Under the pieces are notes generated by a model that had not been told where the DNA came from, did no database searches, and worked only from the letters and a program-made list of their open reading frames with translations. A program made the position numbers and the translations under genes. Shown piece after piece: positions 24,100-36,187 of a stretch of 64,000 nt of DNA; the stretch's first letter is position 1; every line of letters begins with the position of its first letter. The DNA is taken from positions 2,764,501 to 2,828,500 of the forward strand of contig BSQZ01000079.1 in the NCBI GenBank assembly GCA_033239005.1. The letters are read 5' to 3'. The DNA comes from Lamellibrachia satsuma. Its lineage: Eukaryota; Annelida; Polychaeta; Sabellida; Siboglinidae.

Positions 24100-25800
24100 G
24101 TCAGCAGATATGTTATCCATTACACAACAAGCTTCACTACACGCTGCATTTTCCATTGTGATTATATTAGCACACCTGATTTGAGGTGTTTCCAGATCAA
24201 GTTCCATGTTGTGGTTCATGTTCTTCATTGTGAGCCCAGAAAACCCTACCTACGCAACAGGATGCAATCGATCCTCAACAAGGTGCGGAAGTTCTGCCAT
24301 TCCTTCACCTCAACTAGCAGTGAAGAGACGTTTGGCATGTCTGACTGCCAGAACATCAATCCGTCCACAACATGCTGTACATTTCCCGTCTCTGTAGTGA
24401 TCCCGGGGTGTAAAACAAGAAAACCAACAGTCTTCCTGCTTTCTGGGTTAAATCGATTGTGGAATTCGGCAGATTGCGCAGGTAGTGCTCCCGTGGGGAT
24501 GTGCTAGGGGCATTGGCTCTTTGCATCTGTCGGGACGACCGGGGTGTTCCTGGTGCTGAGATGGATGTACCAAGAAATGTGGCTAAACGTGTAGCATCTT
24601 TACACCATACACTGTACTCCTCTTCTATCTCCTGTCTCGTCCTTATTATTCGTTCCCTGGTTTAGTCGATCATACTGTACGCTTGATATATGTCTAAGTC
24701 CGTCTTTTGAAGCTTGGAGACCATGTGCCTGACATTCTCCAAAACATTCTTGGTGGTGATGAATGCGATGATGGCACAATGAGAAGTGAGAATGGTTAGC
24801 AGCCCTTGTTCCTTCGTCCTGGTCTCCTGATCCCAACTGCCAGTCAATGCAACCTCCTCGTATATGTCATGATATTCAGACGGATTCAGTACTGCTGCAG
24901 TGTACATACAAAGTTCGTGTGGATAACTGCTCTATCCTCGCCTGCACGGCAACCTTATCCGAGGACATAGACTGCGCACCATCGTAGTTCTGACCCCTGA
25001 CTTTACTTATGTCAATGTTACGATCGTTTAGGCACTCGATGACACCATGAGCAATAGCTTCCCCCGTTGCCCTCTCAATGTACATGAAATAAAAAAGAAC
25101 TGTTTTAATTTACAGTCAGCCAGCATCCTCCAGCACATTGACATAATCTGGTTACAATGTGGATCTGTGACCTCATTTGCCATGATGGAAAAGAAGGCAT
25201 TTTCGTCTTCAAGGCTTCGTCTATGTTCCTTTCTAATGTATTCGACTACTACATCAATCACTTCACTCAGGACGATTCTTAGTGTATACTGCGCATTTGC
25301 TGGATCTGCGCAATCTGCAGATGGGTGCGCAATCTGCAGATTTTCAAGTATCCGAGGATTGCGCAGCGCAATCGACCGAAATTTGCAGATTGCGCAGATC
25401 CAGCAACTGCTCACAACACGTCTATGAACGCCAAACATTCCTATTATGTGCTCATTCTTTCGCGGGGAGACATGGTCAGATATGAGGTGGACGTGTGTGT
25501 ACACGTGTGTGCGGTGTGCGTGTGCAGTGAATCTATGACCGACGTGACCGATGATGCTAAGCATAACTTTGGCGATCCCCTGAACGCCAAGTATATCGCC
25601 TGTGCTAGATCAGTGTATGAAAACGTAGGACTGCTACTCAAGAATTCGTACATAATAAGCGACAATTGTGACCTTCTGTCGTTTCTTAGCAATGCCTTTG
25701 TCCCCCGTTGACATGCAATGGCAATGAATTTTTTTTTATACTCAAAAAAGGGGGGTCCGGACCCCCTGGACCCCCCTCTGAATCCGCCTATGTATACATA
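24100..25800 (-). pseudogene. hAT-type transposase (DUF4371 / ZMYM-like), degraded, with one end
   Basis: Read on the minus strand from a G-rich terminus at about 25735-25795. It has FFSIMANEVTD, then GQNYDGAQSMSSDK and LYVHCSS, then LENVRHMVSKLQKTDLDI, then PREHYLRN near 24500. These are the successive landmarks of hAT transposases of the ZMYM/52-kDa-repressor-like group: the catalytic EVTD, the YDGA-NMSG motif and the AHRLN-type segment. Frameshifts and stops interrupt it repeatedly, and an inverted-repeat sequence has landed in it at 25297-25406. The opposite terminus was not found. It is a fossil copy. Confidence 0.75.
25297..25406. repeat. Perfect 23-bp inverted repeat inside the hAT remnant
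   Basis: Arms at 25297-25319 and 25384-25406 are exact reverse complements and contain GGATCTGCGCAATCTGCA. The 64-bp interior repeats parts of the arm and holds a further palindrome GATTGCGCAGCGCAATC. It looks like a small foldback insertion. Confidence 0.9.
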
Positions 25801-26243
25801 TATACACAATCAAAGTACGAATCTTAATCAAATATTTTTACATAATTGTTTTATTCTAGGAAATTATCAAGTTATTTGGTGGACACCTAATATTTTGATA
25901 CTTTTGTAGTTGTAGCTGGCATATGCTCACATTTCACACTAAAAACATGTTTGTACATAGTGGTCACATATACGGTTTCACTACTGTTAACCGGTCTACT
26001 AGCGACAGTCTTTTCGTAAGTAGGTTTATTCTTTTTAATTAATTGTTTTATTCTATCTTACTCTATTTATTGTGTTATCTGGTTTTTTATTTGTCTACCG
26101 CACCATATGATATAATTGTCTAGATTATATATATTATTTATTTCATTTGCTACATACCTTGTTTTTTATAAAGAACTCTCAATTTCAATTGCGTACAATT
26201 GTGGATGTTGTTTCATTGAAAATGCGTCTATAAACACAATAAC

Positions 26244-26443
26244 GTACGTTTTTGTTTGAAACTATGGTATGCAATGAAGTGCACAGTTGCGTTGCAATGA
26301 CGTAACAAGTCGAAAACAGCACTAGTGTTGCCCAGCAACCAGTTGTTCACGCCACTCCATATTGTCCACATCTGTTCGTTTTGAATTTATGATCTAGGTT
26401 TGGCAGTGGTGATACGCTGGGTGTCGCCACTATTGGGCAGTAT
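26244..26443 (+). mobile_element. MITE family A, truncated copy (right half)
   Basis: The sequence parallels 57160-57347: GTTTTTGTTTGAAAC, then TTGCAATGACGTAACAAGTC, then GTGTTGCCC, then the right terminal repeat TGGCAGTGGTGATA. The left terminal repeat is missing. Confidence 0.65.
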
Positions 26444-26743
26444 GGGGTGTGTGCCGGAATGTCACATTATTAATCGCCAGATGGCGCATACGTCGAATGT
26501 CGACATGACATTCCATCAAATGCATGTGGTTTGTGTTTCTTTTGATGTTTTTGAAGACAATTATAATTTTCATCGTTGTGAAGAAAAAGGGTCGTGGATT
26601 TAACCAACAATTAGATACTGAGATGATTCGAGCGATTACTTTGTCGTGCGCCAAAGTAATCGTATAACTACGCCAACGCATGCTCAACAACTTTCAAATT
26701 TATTAATACATCAGATCAGCCGATTTTTGTGTTCTCGTGCTAC

Positions 26744-26900
26744 ATGTACACATAGGGCCTACATGTACATATATGGCCTACATGTACACATAGGGCCTAC
26801 ATGTACATATATGGCATACATATACACATAGGGCCTACATGTACATATATGGCCTACATGTACACATAGGGCCTACATGTACACATTTGGCCTACATGTA
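26744..26900 (+). repeat. 19/38-bp tandem repeat
   Basis: Alternating units GGGCCTACATGTACATATAT and GGCCTACATGTACACATA, about eight in all. Confidence 0.9.
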
Positions 26901-27455
26901 CACACGATGGGCGATGACATGCCTGATCAATAATCACAAATAAGTGCTATTTGTTAAATGAAATGACAACAATAGCAAAATGAATAGCTTTTAATAATTT
27001 ATATACGTAATTGTACACTATGACGAACGAGCCAACAGGGAAAGTATTAAGCACAATTAACATAATAAACACTTGTGAGAATTGGTGATTACGATGCACC
27101 GAAAAGTCACGAGTCAGTAATCGATGTGATAATAGTCTGAGCAGGCAGCATACAACACACTATTCATTTATCTATTGGCAAACACGATGACATTTCTACG
27201 CAGCTGATTTTTATCGAGTTTTCGCTGGGGCAAAGTCTGACAAGCGCACAATTATAGATAAAATTGGCAATTTATTTACTGTTCAGGGTACAACTGGACG
27301 TGGTAGCGTGGTAAACTAGGCTGTGTAAGAAAGACACTATGCAGGGCAATGTGAAAGAGGGGAGAAGACGGGGAAGATCATAGAAGGTGTGGTTCGATAA
27401 CATCAAAGAATGGACGGCTATGCCGCTCAAGAGATCTCCTCGAGGCAACCCAAGA

Positions 27456-27750
27456 TAGACACCGACCGTTGGGTGGTGAAGATAGATACCGACCGTTGGG
27501 TGGTGAAGACAGACACCGACCGTTGGGTGGTGAAGACAGACACCGAAAGTTGGGTGGTGAAGATAGACACCGACCGTTGGGTGGTGAAGACAGACACCGA
27601 CCGTTGGGTGGTGAAGACAGACACCGACCGTTGGGTAGTGAAGATAGACACTGACCGTTGGGTGGTGAAGATAGACACCGACCGTTGGGTGGTGAAATTA
27701 GACACCGACCGTTGGGTGGTGAAGAGAGACACCGACCGTTGGGTGGAGAA
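27456..27750. repeat. 27-bp minisatellite, about 11 copies
   Basis: The unit GACCGTTGGGTGGTGAAGAT then AGACACC is nine codons long. It therefore keeps frames open, such as LSSPPNGRC on the minus strand. I see no flanking protein domain. Confidence 0.94.
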
Positions 27751-27954
27751 GCATCCACAAATCACAAACACACACAGTTGTACAATTAATAATGTGCATA
27801 TATGTCAATAGTCGTTGTATGATACAGGGGGATTATCGATTTATCACTGCAAATGCTTCATTTAGTTGGTAGGAAGTGTGTGGGGAAATAGCAATTTGAT
27901 ATTATTTTCATCAAATCACACACTCATAACTATCAAGCTTTTTGCGGGCGAGTC

Positions 27955-28055
27955 ATGGGGATCGACTCGAGTCATAAGGGCCGACATGAGTCATGGGGGC
28001 CGAATCGAGTCATAGGGCCTGACTCGAATCATAGGGATCGACTCGAGTCGGTCTC
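27955..28055 (+). repeat. Degenerate GAGTCAT-rich tandem repeat
   Basis: About five diverged units of roughly 20-23 bp sharing GAGTCATRGGG and CGACTCGAGTC. Confidence 0.75.
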
Positions 28056-28366
28056 GAGTCGCTCATTTTGGAATTTAGCGAAATGACGCAATACTTGACT
28101 TGTCGAGATCATTGACGTAAGACATAACTGGACTTGCAGGTCAATGACTTGAAACTTGACTTGCCAGTTTATGACTTGCCAACAAGTCTGGTAACAATAT
28201 CAATTCCTTTGCAAGCCTGCTTAATATCGGCATTACTGAGACTGTTTCTGCAAACTGTTAATGAGCCTGTTCACCTCCATAAATATTTGTACATTGTCTT
28301 ATACTGCAAAACACTCTATTCAAACGGAAGCAGACCGCGGTACTACTTTAGAGCTCTGGTTATTCA

Positions 28367-29369
28367 CTATGTCCAGTGTCTTGTCACGGCTAAGGCGCTC
28401 CACACGTTGGTCAATACCGTAGCGGCGGTCAGCACGAACAACGTGTCGACACTGACCTGCTGCACGAGCACTCCAGCCACAGCCATGGCAGCCGCCAAGA
28501 TAAACCACGTCAGAACCGCCACGTGTAAGACAATAACGAAACGATTCCACCTCGAGTCGCTCATTCCATCCGGTGTTTCGTCAACTTCCGCTGACGTCAT
28601 CGATCGTTCGACGATTTTTACATTGCAGGACGAATCGTTGGAAAACTTATGTTTAACTTCCGTTTCAAATCGCTCATACTCAGAATCCGAATCAGAGGCA
28701 CGCGACACGAACACGACGCCGAGACCGACACTGACAATGATCGGAACAAGTAGCAGATAGATGGCGCGTGACGTCATGGGTACGACCACGTGACACAACG
28801 GCAGATTAACGATCGGTGCGAAATTTGTAAGTATTATCGTGCAAAGAAAGCACACAACACCGACAATGGTGATGTCTTTCAGTAATCTGGCCGTGCGCAT
28901 GCGGTTCTGACGCAGCAGCGCCATCTCGTGGTCGAAGGTGAACAGCATGACCGTCTGACGAGCGGCGACAACAACACCGCTGGCGACGACGATGCCTCCA
29001 CAGTAGTGCACATTGTCCAGGTCGAAGTGTGTGCATTGCAGTGACAACGTCACGTCACTTCCGTTGTGAACCAGCACATTCGACCACAGAATGACCGAGG
29101 CGAGGACAGCGCACAGAGACAAGTCGACGACACTCGAGTAGCGCAGGATGAGGCGGAACGTCTCCCAGCGGACAGGGAACCGACGTCGGGCTGTCACCCG
29201 CACGAGGTAGACGTTGGCGCAGAGGCCCACGACCAACAGCGGACCCACCAACCAGGAGAACGCCCGGATGCTCGCTAGCGAAAGACCGCTGTCTCCTTCA
29301 ATAGTCACTTTCTTTTCATCGAGATCGGTCAACCAGTACAAAGTCATCTTCTCGTAGTCTCGCCTACAA
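28367..29369 (-). CDS. Divergent rhodopsin-like seven-transmembrane receptor
   Basis: One long exon with ATG at 29347 and stop at 28367 encodes 326 aa. It is preceded by TGTTTCAG, a good acceptor (exon start 29369), so a 5' leader exon probably lies upstream. Hydrophobic segments sit near residues 29-50, 70-93, 112-137, 159-177, 194-215, 269-291 and 299-321, the spacing of class A GPCRs. The TM1 Asn (CANVY), TM2 Asp (VVDLSL), a Cys at the head of TM3, an extracellular-loop-2 Cys (185) and the TM5 Pro (LLVPII) are present. DRY, CWxP and NPxxY are not: TM3 ends FDHE and TM7 reads TNVWSAL. A sequon NGS is at 95-97. Loop 3 is about 50 residues, Ser/Asp/Glu-rich. Codon use and the lack of stops in 1 kb argue for a live gene. 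The ligand is unknown. Confidence 0.75.
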
Positions 29370-29398
29370 CTGAAACACGCAAGACACGTCAATTACAC

Positions 29399-29400
<2 letters not shown>

Positions 29401-29487
<87 letters not shown>
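29401..29487. repeat. (TA)n microsatellite upstream of the receptor exon
   Basis: A TA tract of about 86 bp lying in the presumed intron 5' of the receptor's coding exon. Confidence 0.96.
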
Positions 29488-29488
<1 letters not shown>

Positions 29489-29504
29489 TACAGGTCAAAC
29501 TCAA

Positions 29505-30640
29505 TGGAATATACCTCGATATTTGTTTTGACTATGTTTATCTTGGTGTCAACATGAATTCTAATGAAAGGTCTGTTCTTGATAGGCAAGGACAATAAGA
29601 GCAAGCACAGAAATCCATGTATAGCTTAATTAAAAAGTCACGAAAATAATGTCTTTCCAATAGTTCACCTATATGATCATACCCTTATAGCAATGTTGTT
29701 ATTATGCTTGTGAAGCATGGGGATATGAGAATTGTGACATCACTGAACAACTTCGCTTGGAATTCTGTATAATGGTATTACATGACAACACAGCTACTCC
29801 TATATGGATGCTATAAGGCGAACTAGGCAGATCACCACAACAAATTAATATGAGGGTGGATAATTTCAGGATTAAGCTAGCACAAGGAAAAGATTCAAAG
29901 TTATTAGTGATAATGTACAAATTGTTAGTAACTTTAAATAATAACGATGAGCATGAATCACCATGGATAAAAACTGTTCCGAAATATTTTGCATGAAATT
30001 GGTCTTTCTGATGTTTCGTATTTTTCTAAAGTTGTCAATCACACATTACAAAATAATTATTTTAAACTCAGACTTCATGAAGACTATATTCACACATGGT
30101 CATCAAATTAATGTCATAGTGATAAAAGTATTACCTTTAGATTATTTAAAGAAGCATTCTAGTTTGATCCATATTTGACGTTGTCACTTGTTAGATTAAA
30201 AATCCTCAATGTAGATTTGGTAACAACAAACCGCCTATTGAAACAGACATATGGTTTAATATTGATAAAAATGAAAGCTGTTGTACTTGTGTAATTGAAA
30301 TGAGATTGGGGAAGAAATTCAAATATTGTTTAAATGTGACACTCTTAGAAATCAAAGAAGTGTCTTTCTGCCTAGATAGTTTATTAATCACGTTATTAAT
30401 TTCTCTGTGGTATTTAACAGGCACAGTTTAAGCTAACACGAATTTATAAATTAATCAACATTATAATTGGTAGGTTTAGCTAACATTGAATGTTCTTCTT
30501 ATAGAGACATATTACGAGAAACTACTCTGAATGTTGTATCTTTACCTCCTGCACCAAAAAAATATTGTCTTGATTTTGACATGAACCTCTGGATTTGAGA
30601 ATTGTCTTGATGGACGTTCAAACCATAATACGCCCCCAAT
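29505..30640 (+). pseudogene. Non-LTR retrotransposon 3' pol fragment
   Basis: Translated pieces include VYLGVNMNSN, QAQKSMYSLIKKS, WMLYGELGRSPQQIN and LLVIMYKLLVTLNNNDEHES, the region after the reverse transcriptase up to the pol C terminus in LINEs with a LLYGCEVWG motif. Numerous stops. A second copy of the same family is at 41165-41935 on the other strand, and the two can be aligned through YKLL-LNNN-E-ESP-IKTV. Confidence 0.7.
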
Positions 30641-31387
30641 TTGCATGTTTGCTGTGTATTCAATTATAAGTATAAGCGACATCTGGGATATGTGGTGTCA
30701 TTAGCTAACTCGAGCACGTATTTGACAAGATGTTTAATTGAAGCAGATATAAGCGATGATGCAGTACACAGGAACAACGTCTCAGTATAGTCCTGTCACT
30801 TGACCTCCGTCCCATTAGAGGTATTGACAGTGGTTGCTGGTTTCGGAACATTGTATTACAAGTGGCAATGCTTCTGATGAATTTTCTAATACTGATGTAG
30901 GTGTTAAGGCATTCAGAGGGAATAGCCTCAACGGTGAACGTTGAAGTAACATAGGATTTTGTTTGGTTATTTGGTGCGAGTGTATTGCCAACCAGATCTA
31001 GAGTTAGTTGATTTAATTCATTTGTACCATTTCAATTTCAATTAATTTGAGTTATAAACCTCTTCATGTTTATTTACCTTGGTGTTGTTTCTCATTTGTG
31101 GAAATTTCTTACACTCATAGGTTGAGCTTAATTTAAGTCCGTAGCTTGAGTCACTTTGCACGGACATACACCGAAATTAGTGACAACAATTCTCACAAAC
31201 ATACAAGGGTTTTCTTAGATGTGTTGTACAGTTTTTGGTCTTTACCCTTTAATAACTAAATCGAGTAGAATTTCCGATATTACAGCTACGCTTATTGATA
31301 ATATATATGATTATAATTATTCATCATTTTATAGGCATGATTTTAATTAATGTTGTATATAATGTTTGGAATTAACAATGCATGTGT

Positions 31388-31436
31388 ATACACTGCATAT
31401 ATGTTATGTTTCCAACATTACATATATACAGTGTAT
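31388..31436. repeat. Hairpin, 23-bp arms and 3-nt loop
   Basis: The arm 31388-31410 pairs with 31414-31436 with two mismatches (core ATACACTGyATATATGT) around TCC. AT-rich and unlikely to be a gene. Confidence 0.85.
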
Positions 31437-32060
31437 TATATTTCTCTCATTGACATTGTGAAACAACATTAACCCATTTCCGTGCGGCTTAGATTAGTCG
31501 GACGAATTTATGTTAAGCTGATCCCATTCTGTTCACGGACCACTAGTCGGTAAGTCTACCTCGGCCTAGGCGACGTGGAACTTGTAACTTGCACAATCTT
31601 CGAACCTACCTACCTGCGACCGCGAATAAGCTACGATAATCAAATGCCACGAATCGCGCGAGTTGCTAGTATCCGCCTTCACAACACACTGCCTGAATAG
31701 TATTGCCAGTTGTTGCATAATACTGCGTTCCATACACTGCCCTTGTGATGTTACCTGTGTGTTCTGACGTGCCACATCGCAGTGCGGTTCAAAGTTTGCA
31801 CTGATCAATGCTCACTGCTGCGGTCTCGTGCGCGCGTGATGTTGGTAACAATCACTTGTGGACTCCGGTGATGGATTTGATTACCACCACCGCACCGCGT
31901 TCCAGTGCTTGCACTTTAATATTATTCGCACGGAAGCGAAGGCCTTTGACATTTGTCGACATTAACATATTCGCACAAAGCGCACTAGTGATCATACCCC
32001 ACTGAAGTAATACTTATGTTGATAACTTTTCAGATAAAAAACACCGATGCCTTTAATTAT

Positions 32061-32135
32061 AGCGCCGCGCGGTGAACTGTGCGGAATTAACGCAATAGTA
32101 GAGTCTAGTTCCGTAACAGTTCACCGCGCTGCGCT
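32061..32135. repeat. GC-rich hairpin, 20-bp arms
   Basis: The arm 32061-32080 (AGCGCCGCGCGGTGAACTGT) matches the reverse complement of 32116-32135 at 19 of 20 positions. Pairing may extend inward (CGGAA/TTCCG) with one gap. It stands out as GC-rich in AT-rich surroundings. Confidence 0.85.
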
Positions 32136-33379
32136 GGATGACGAACAGTGGTCATATTTCGCACGCGACCGACATTAACGTAATTACTACGTCTGGTGGT
32201 AAACCCCCTGTCCGTTAGTACGCTCTGAACGAATAGTTAAATGTCGACATTTGTAAACGGTCTCTTAGCCGTCCTGACTTTAAACCTGTCTAAAAATAGG
32301 ACAGATAAAGCCTGCTCGAACACGCCAATACGGCTAGGTGAAACGGGTCGGCTAAAGAGACGGCTTACTGATACATATAGATGCTCTACTCGTCCTAACT
32401 CGACTGTTCGAACAACGGAGTGTTTTTAGTACGCTACCAGAGGACGCATTGCGGCAGAAGTAGTTTTTTTCAGACGCATATGCAATGCAGAGTATTATGG
32501 AGAGTAAACAGAAGAATACAGAAATATACGATATGTTGAAACAGTGTTTGAGCGAAGTGGGAATCTAAAAAATGATAATGATTACATCATCTACAGCACA
32601 AACAAAACAACACCTGTTAATTTGACTTCAGTGGGTCTAAACTTTAGCCGACCTAAATTTTCTGTCTGAACAAACCACGTTTAAAACGGATAGTTAAAAA
32701 GGATAGGATGTCTTTTTTAAACGTCTGTCCTAACTATGTATGAACTTAGCATAATTAGCATGTGTTACCAGTTCCCAATCCTGCCTACGCCAATTATGCT
32801 GTGGGAGATGTCAGTTAATATCTTAATTATTAATCGAATGCCGCTGCATAATTTAACTGCGTGTGCGCGCATGAATTACCACATTATTCATTGTGCACAA
32901 AGCCGATCATATTGGTAGTTTGGTACTATTCATAATATTTAATTCGATCGTAAAATGTTATCGGGGTGTATGCATGTGAACATACAAAGCGCACACGCGC
33001 GCTCACGCGCACACGCACGCTTTGTGTTGCCACGGTATAATTATCGGCTCTTGTTTAAATATTTCATTAACAGGTGTGGATGCGCATTTGTGAACATTTG
33101 TGAACATTATATTACTACATCTGGTACGAATGACTGGAGAAATTCTTGGTAAGCGGACATTTTGTTAAAATCCTCCACATTTTTTATTATCAGCGACTGA
33201 ACACTGTTCTGGTGAGCGATCAACCGGATCGGTCACTGTACATGAACCACGCCTACAAGAAATAAGCTGTCGAACCAGTCTTCGTCAAGTGCGTCTTCGA
33301 GAAATTCATCAATTGCGCACCTAGCGACCTATTCAACAATGCAAACAACTTCAGTGACAATGCGAGCTGAGGTCATCTA

Positions 33380-33933
33380 TGCGTGCGATCACATTTGGGT
33401 GTGTTTCAATTTGCTGCATAGCTAACTCCATTTTACATTTAATTGTGCCGCTAAAGACTGTATTAACTATTCGTTCACTAAGCATGTGTTACAGCCAAAA
33501 CCCACAGAGGAACACTCGCAGGATAGAAACACTTTCGTCCCAACTGCGATATCATCTGAACATTTATATAGTTCCACCATCGACTGCAAACTGTGTACTT
33601 CATCGCCTGCCACTACAAGCTACCAAACAGACTGGTGTTAACTTTGGAAATATTACACGTGTACCATTAGTTTCATCGACGTCTGATCAACTTGGAATGT
33701 GTATCCTGCCGAAATAAGACACTTGCTGTCCCTGACCACATACTCGAAAATGATTTGGATATAAAGGCGCTATGTGAAATTTGGTTAAAGCCATCGACCG
33801 TCGCCAATGTAATAAACGATCGATTGCAAATTCGCCTCTGTATTCCTTCTAGAGCGTCTATGTCCTTATTATGATATGAACTCAAACTTGTACACATGCA
33901 GTTTTAAAATGTAGCTTAACTATGGCTTTAAAA

Positions 33934-33979
<46 letters not shown>

Positions 33980-34380
33980 GCGTGCGTGCGTGCGTGCGTG
34001 TGCGTGTGCGTTTGCGTGCGCGTTTGCGTTTGCGTGCGCGTGCGCGTGCGTGTGTGACGTGAACGTCAATCTTTGTGACAATGGCCTAATCCTCAACGGG
34101 ACCAAATCGTAGGCCATTGTCATAAGATCACCAGCCTCTGCACATCTGCCGTCGTCAGAGATCATGGATTCGCCATTGACGCTGATCTCTCGATGGCGGC
34201 ACAAGCAGCAAGTCCATGCCGGAGTGCGTGTTACCACCTCTAGCGAATTTCACGCATACGTGACACACTAACGATCGGTACAACCAAGTCACTTCCAGGA
34301 TTGACTACTGCAACGCTATGCTGTACGGAATATCAGACCGTTTACTCCACCGCCTTGAGTTGGTGATCATGAACGTTTTA
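33380..34380 (+). pseudogene. CR1/L2-like LINE, internally deleted: endonuclease start and RT end
   Basis: At 33692-33830 the frame reads NKTLAVPDHILENDLDIKAL then EIWLKPS, the beginning of the LINE endonuclease. A GT-rich microsatellite follows. At 34060-34380 it reads DNGLILNGTK, then DADLSMAAQA, then pieces matching LDYCNAMLYGISDRLLHRL, the region after the reverse transcriptase. Most of the endonuclease and the whole catalytic RT are missing. It is the same family as 40150-40890. Confidence 0.7.
33936..34056. repeat. (TG)n / CGTG-variant microsatellite
   Basis: A perfect TG run followed by interspersed CGTG and TTTGCG variants. It sits at the internal deletion joint of the LINE. Confidence 0.93.
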
Positions 34381-34493
34381 ATGCAATATTACTAATAGAT
34401 ATGCCATATGGCTGTTCGCACTTGCTCTAATATCTTAGACTTAGAACATATTGAAGAATTGAGGTGGATGGATATCCCAAGAATCGGATGTAT

Positions 34494-34640
34494 TAAGGGT
34501 TGTTTGTTTGTGTCAGCAGGGAGTAGAGAGACAGGAGTTATGCCTATGACTGGCTATGGCAACATTTTTCTCTGCCTCTGTGTAATATGTTTTTGTCTGC
34601 TTCTGGGTAATCTGAACACGCATGTCTACATTTTGTAAAA
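34494..34640 (+). repeat. Dispersed repeat C, copy 1
   Basis: Nearly the same sequence recurs at 37231-37365 in the same orientation, sharing GTGTCAGCAGGGAGTAGAGA and TCTCTGCCTCTGTGTAATAT. This copy has about 16 extra bases (CCTATGACTGGCTATG). No coding potential recognised. Confidence 0.9.
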
Positions 34641-35344
34641 TAACTTATCCATTCTGTCCATAGGCCACAAGCCACATTAAGCCACACCAAGTGCAGCTAT
34701 AAATCTGATGGCAGAGCATAGGATATCGTACCGTAAAAGGCGTTCCCTCAAGCCAGATGTCATCCCAACAACATTTTCTGAGTCGAATGTTCGACGTACA
34801 TAGCCATCTCCAAGACAAAGAGAGCAGGTAGGCCTAACTATCTGACTGATTGATATCACTTTGACACTGATGTGATTAATATACATTGTTCCATTTCATT
34901 AAATAATTAAATCGTGTGTGTGTGTGTGTGCATGCGTGCGTAGTAACGCGATCAATGGGAAACGTATGTGGCTTATTTCAGTGAAAGCGTAGCAAAACAC
35001 TGCCGGTCTTTGGCCATCACACAAAATTGCTACCCTTAGGCGGACGACTTTTAAAAAACCAACCCTATTCTCATGCCTGATGGATAATACTACTTTTAAT
35101 ACGTGCGTGCGTGCGTATGTTCTAACATCTGTCATCACATGGTACATAATCTCGTCATTAATAAAGTAATTTAAGATTTAACTCAACATATATAATTATG
35201 TATAAAATTTAACTAAAAATATATAATTATGTAATGTTTTATTGCAAAGCATATTTATATTTCATTTGATTGCACAACTACTGTTGAGTAATGTCGAACA
35301 TTGAATACTTGATTCCTGATGTTGAATACCTTATTTGTTTAAGC

Positions 35345-35530
35345 TTCCAAAGCTGCAGTCACACTCGAGAAGCTGGTGAGGGACAAGACCCTGTGCAAAG
35401 ACATCAGGAAGCTGTCCACCCAGTACCAGACCTCCAGCATTGAGCCTTCGACGGCTTCCATAGCTTTGTTATCCACTTTGCTTCAAAGGTGTACGCCTTT
35501 TTGTATCATGGCATGCGTGCATGGTAAGAA
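35345..35530 (+). pseudogene. Fragment of a conserved invertebrate protein of unknown function, frameshifted
   Basis: The first frame gives AAVTLEKLVRDKTLCKDIRK then LSTQYQTSSIE. After a +1 shift the next frame gives FHSFVIHFASKVYAFLYHGM. I recall this pattern (LSP-QTSSLE-FHS-HFAPK--F-Y-GM) from a widespread, unnamed invertebrate gene family often found beside transposons. The shift and the stop soon after suggest a pseudogene fragment. The similarity is from memory and unverified. Confidence 0.45.
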
Positions 35531-35813
35531 TGCAAATTCCAGATCACAATTTGTGTGTGTGGGGGTTCACTAATGAGTGTTTTGTTTGTATACCCATCAT
35601 GTGTGAGCATGTTTGTTAGTTAAAGGAACTGTATCATGACAAATCACAACTTCAAACACATATTGCTAAATAACAGTTGGGATTAAAAATACATCGTTTT
35701 GTGTAATTACTAGGTAGAGGTTTCTTGATTCAACACACGTGTTAACTGGCTGTTATAGTCCAATGGTATTATTTATTTACACGACCATTGCGCGACATAT
35801 ACTCTCTGTAATG

Positions 35814-36187
<374 letters not shown>

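Larger units (their letters stand above)
30641..33379. other. Intergenic, only hairpins recognised
   Basis: No coding similarity seen over 2.7 kb. Apart from the two hairpins listed separately, partly complementary segments near 32258 and 32352 (TCTCTTAGCCG and CGGCTAAAGAGA) suggest an old inverted-repeat element spanning about 32060-32370. Confidence 0.5.

Noticed and set aside
33673..33897. Minus-strand frame with an IQRRICNR segment like a LINE C terminus
   Set aside because: The plus strand at the same place gives a longer, better match to the LINE endonuclease start.
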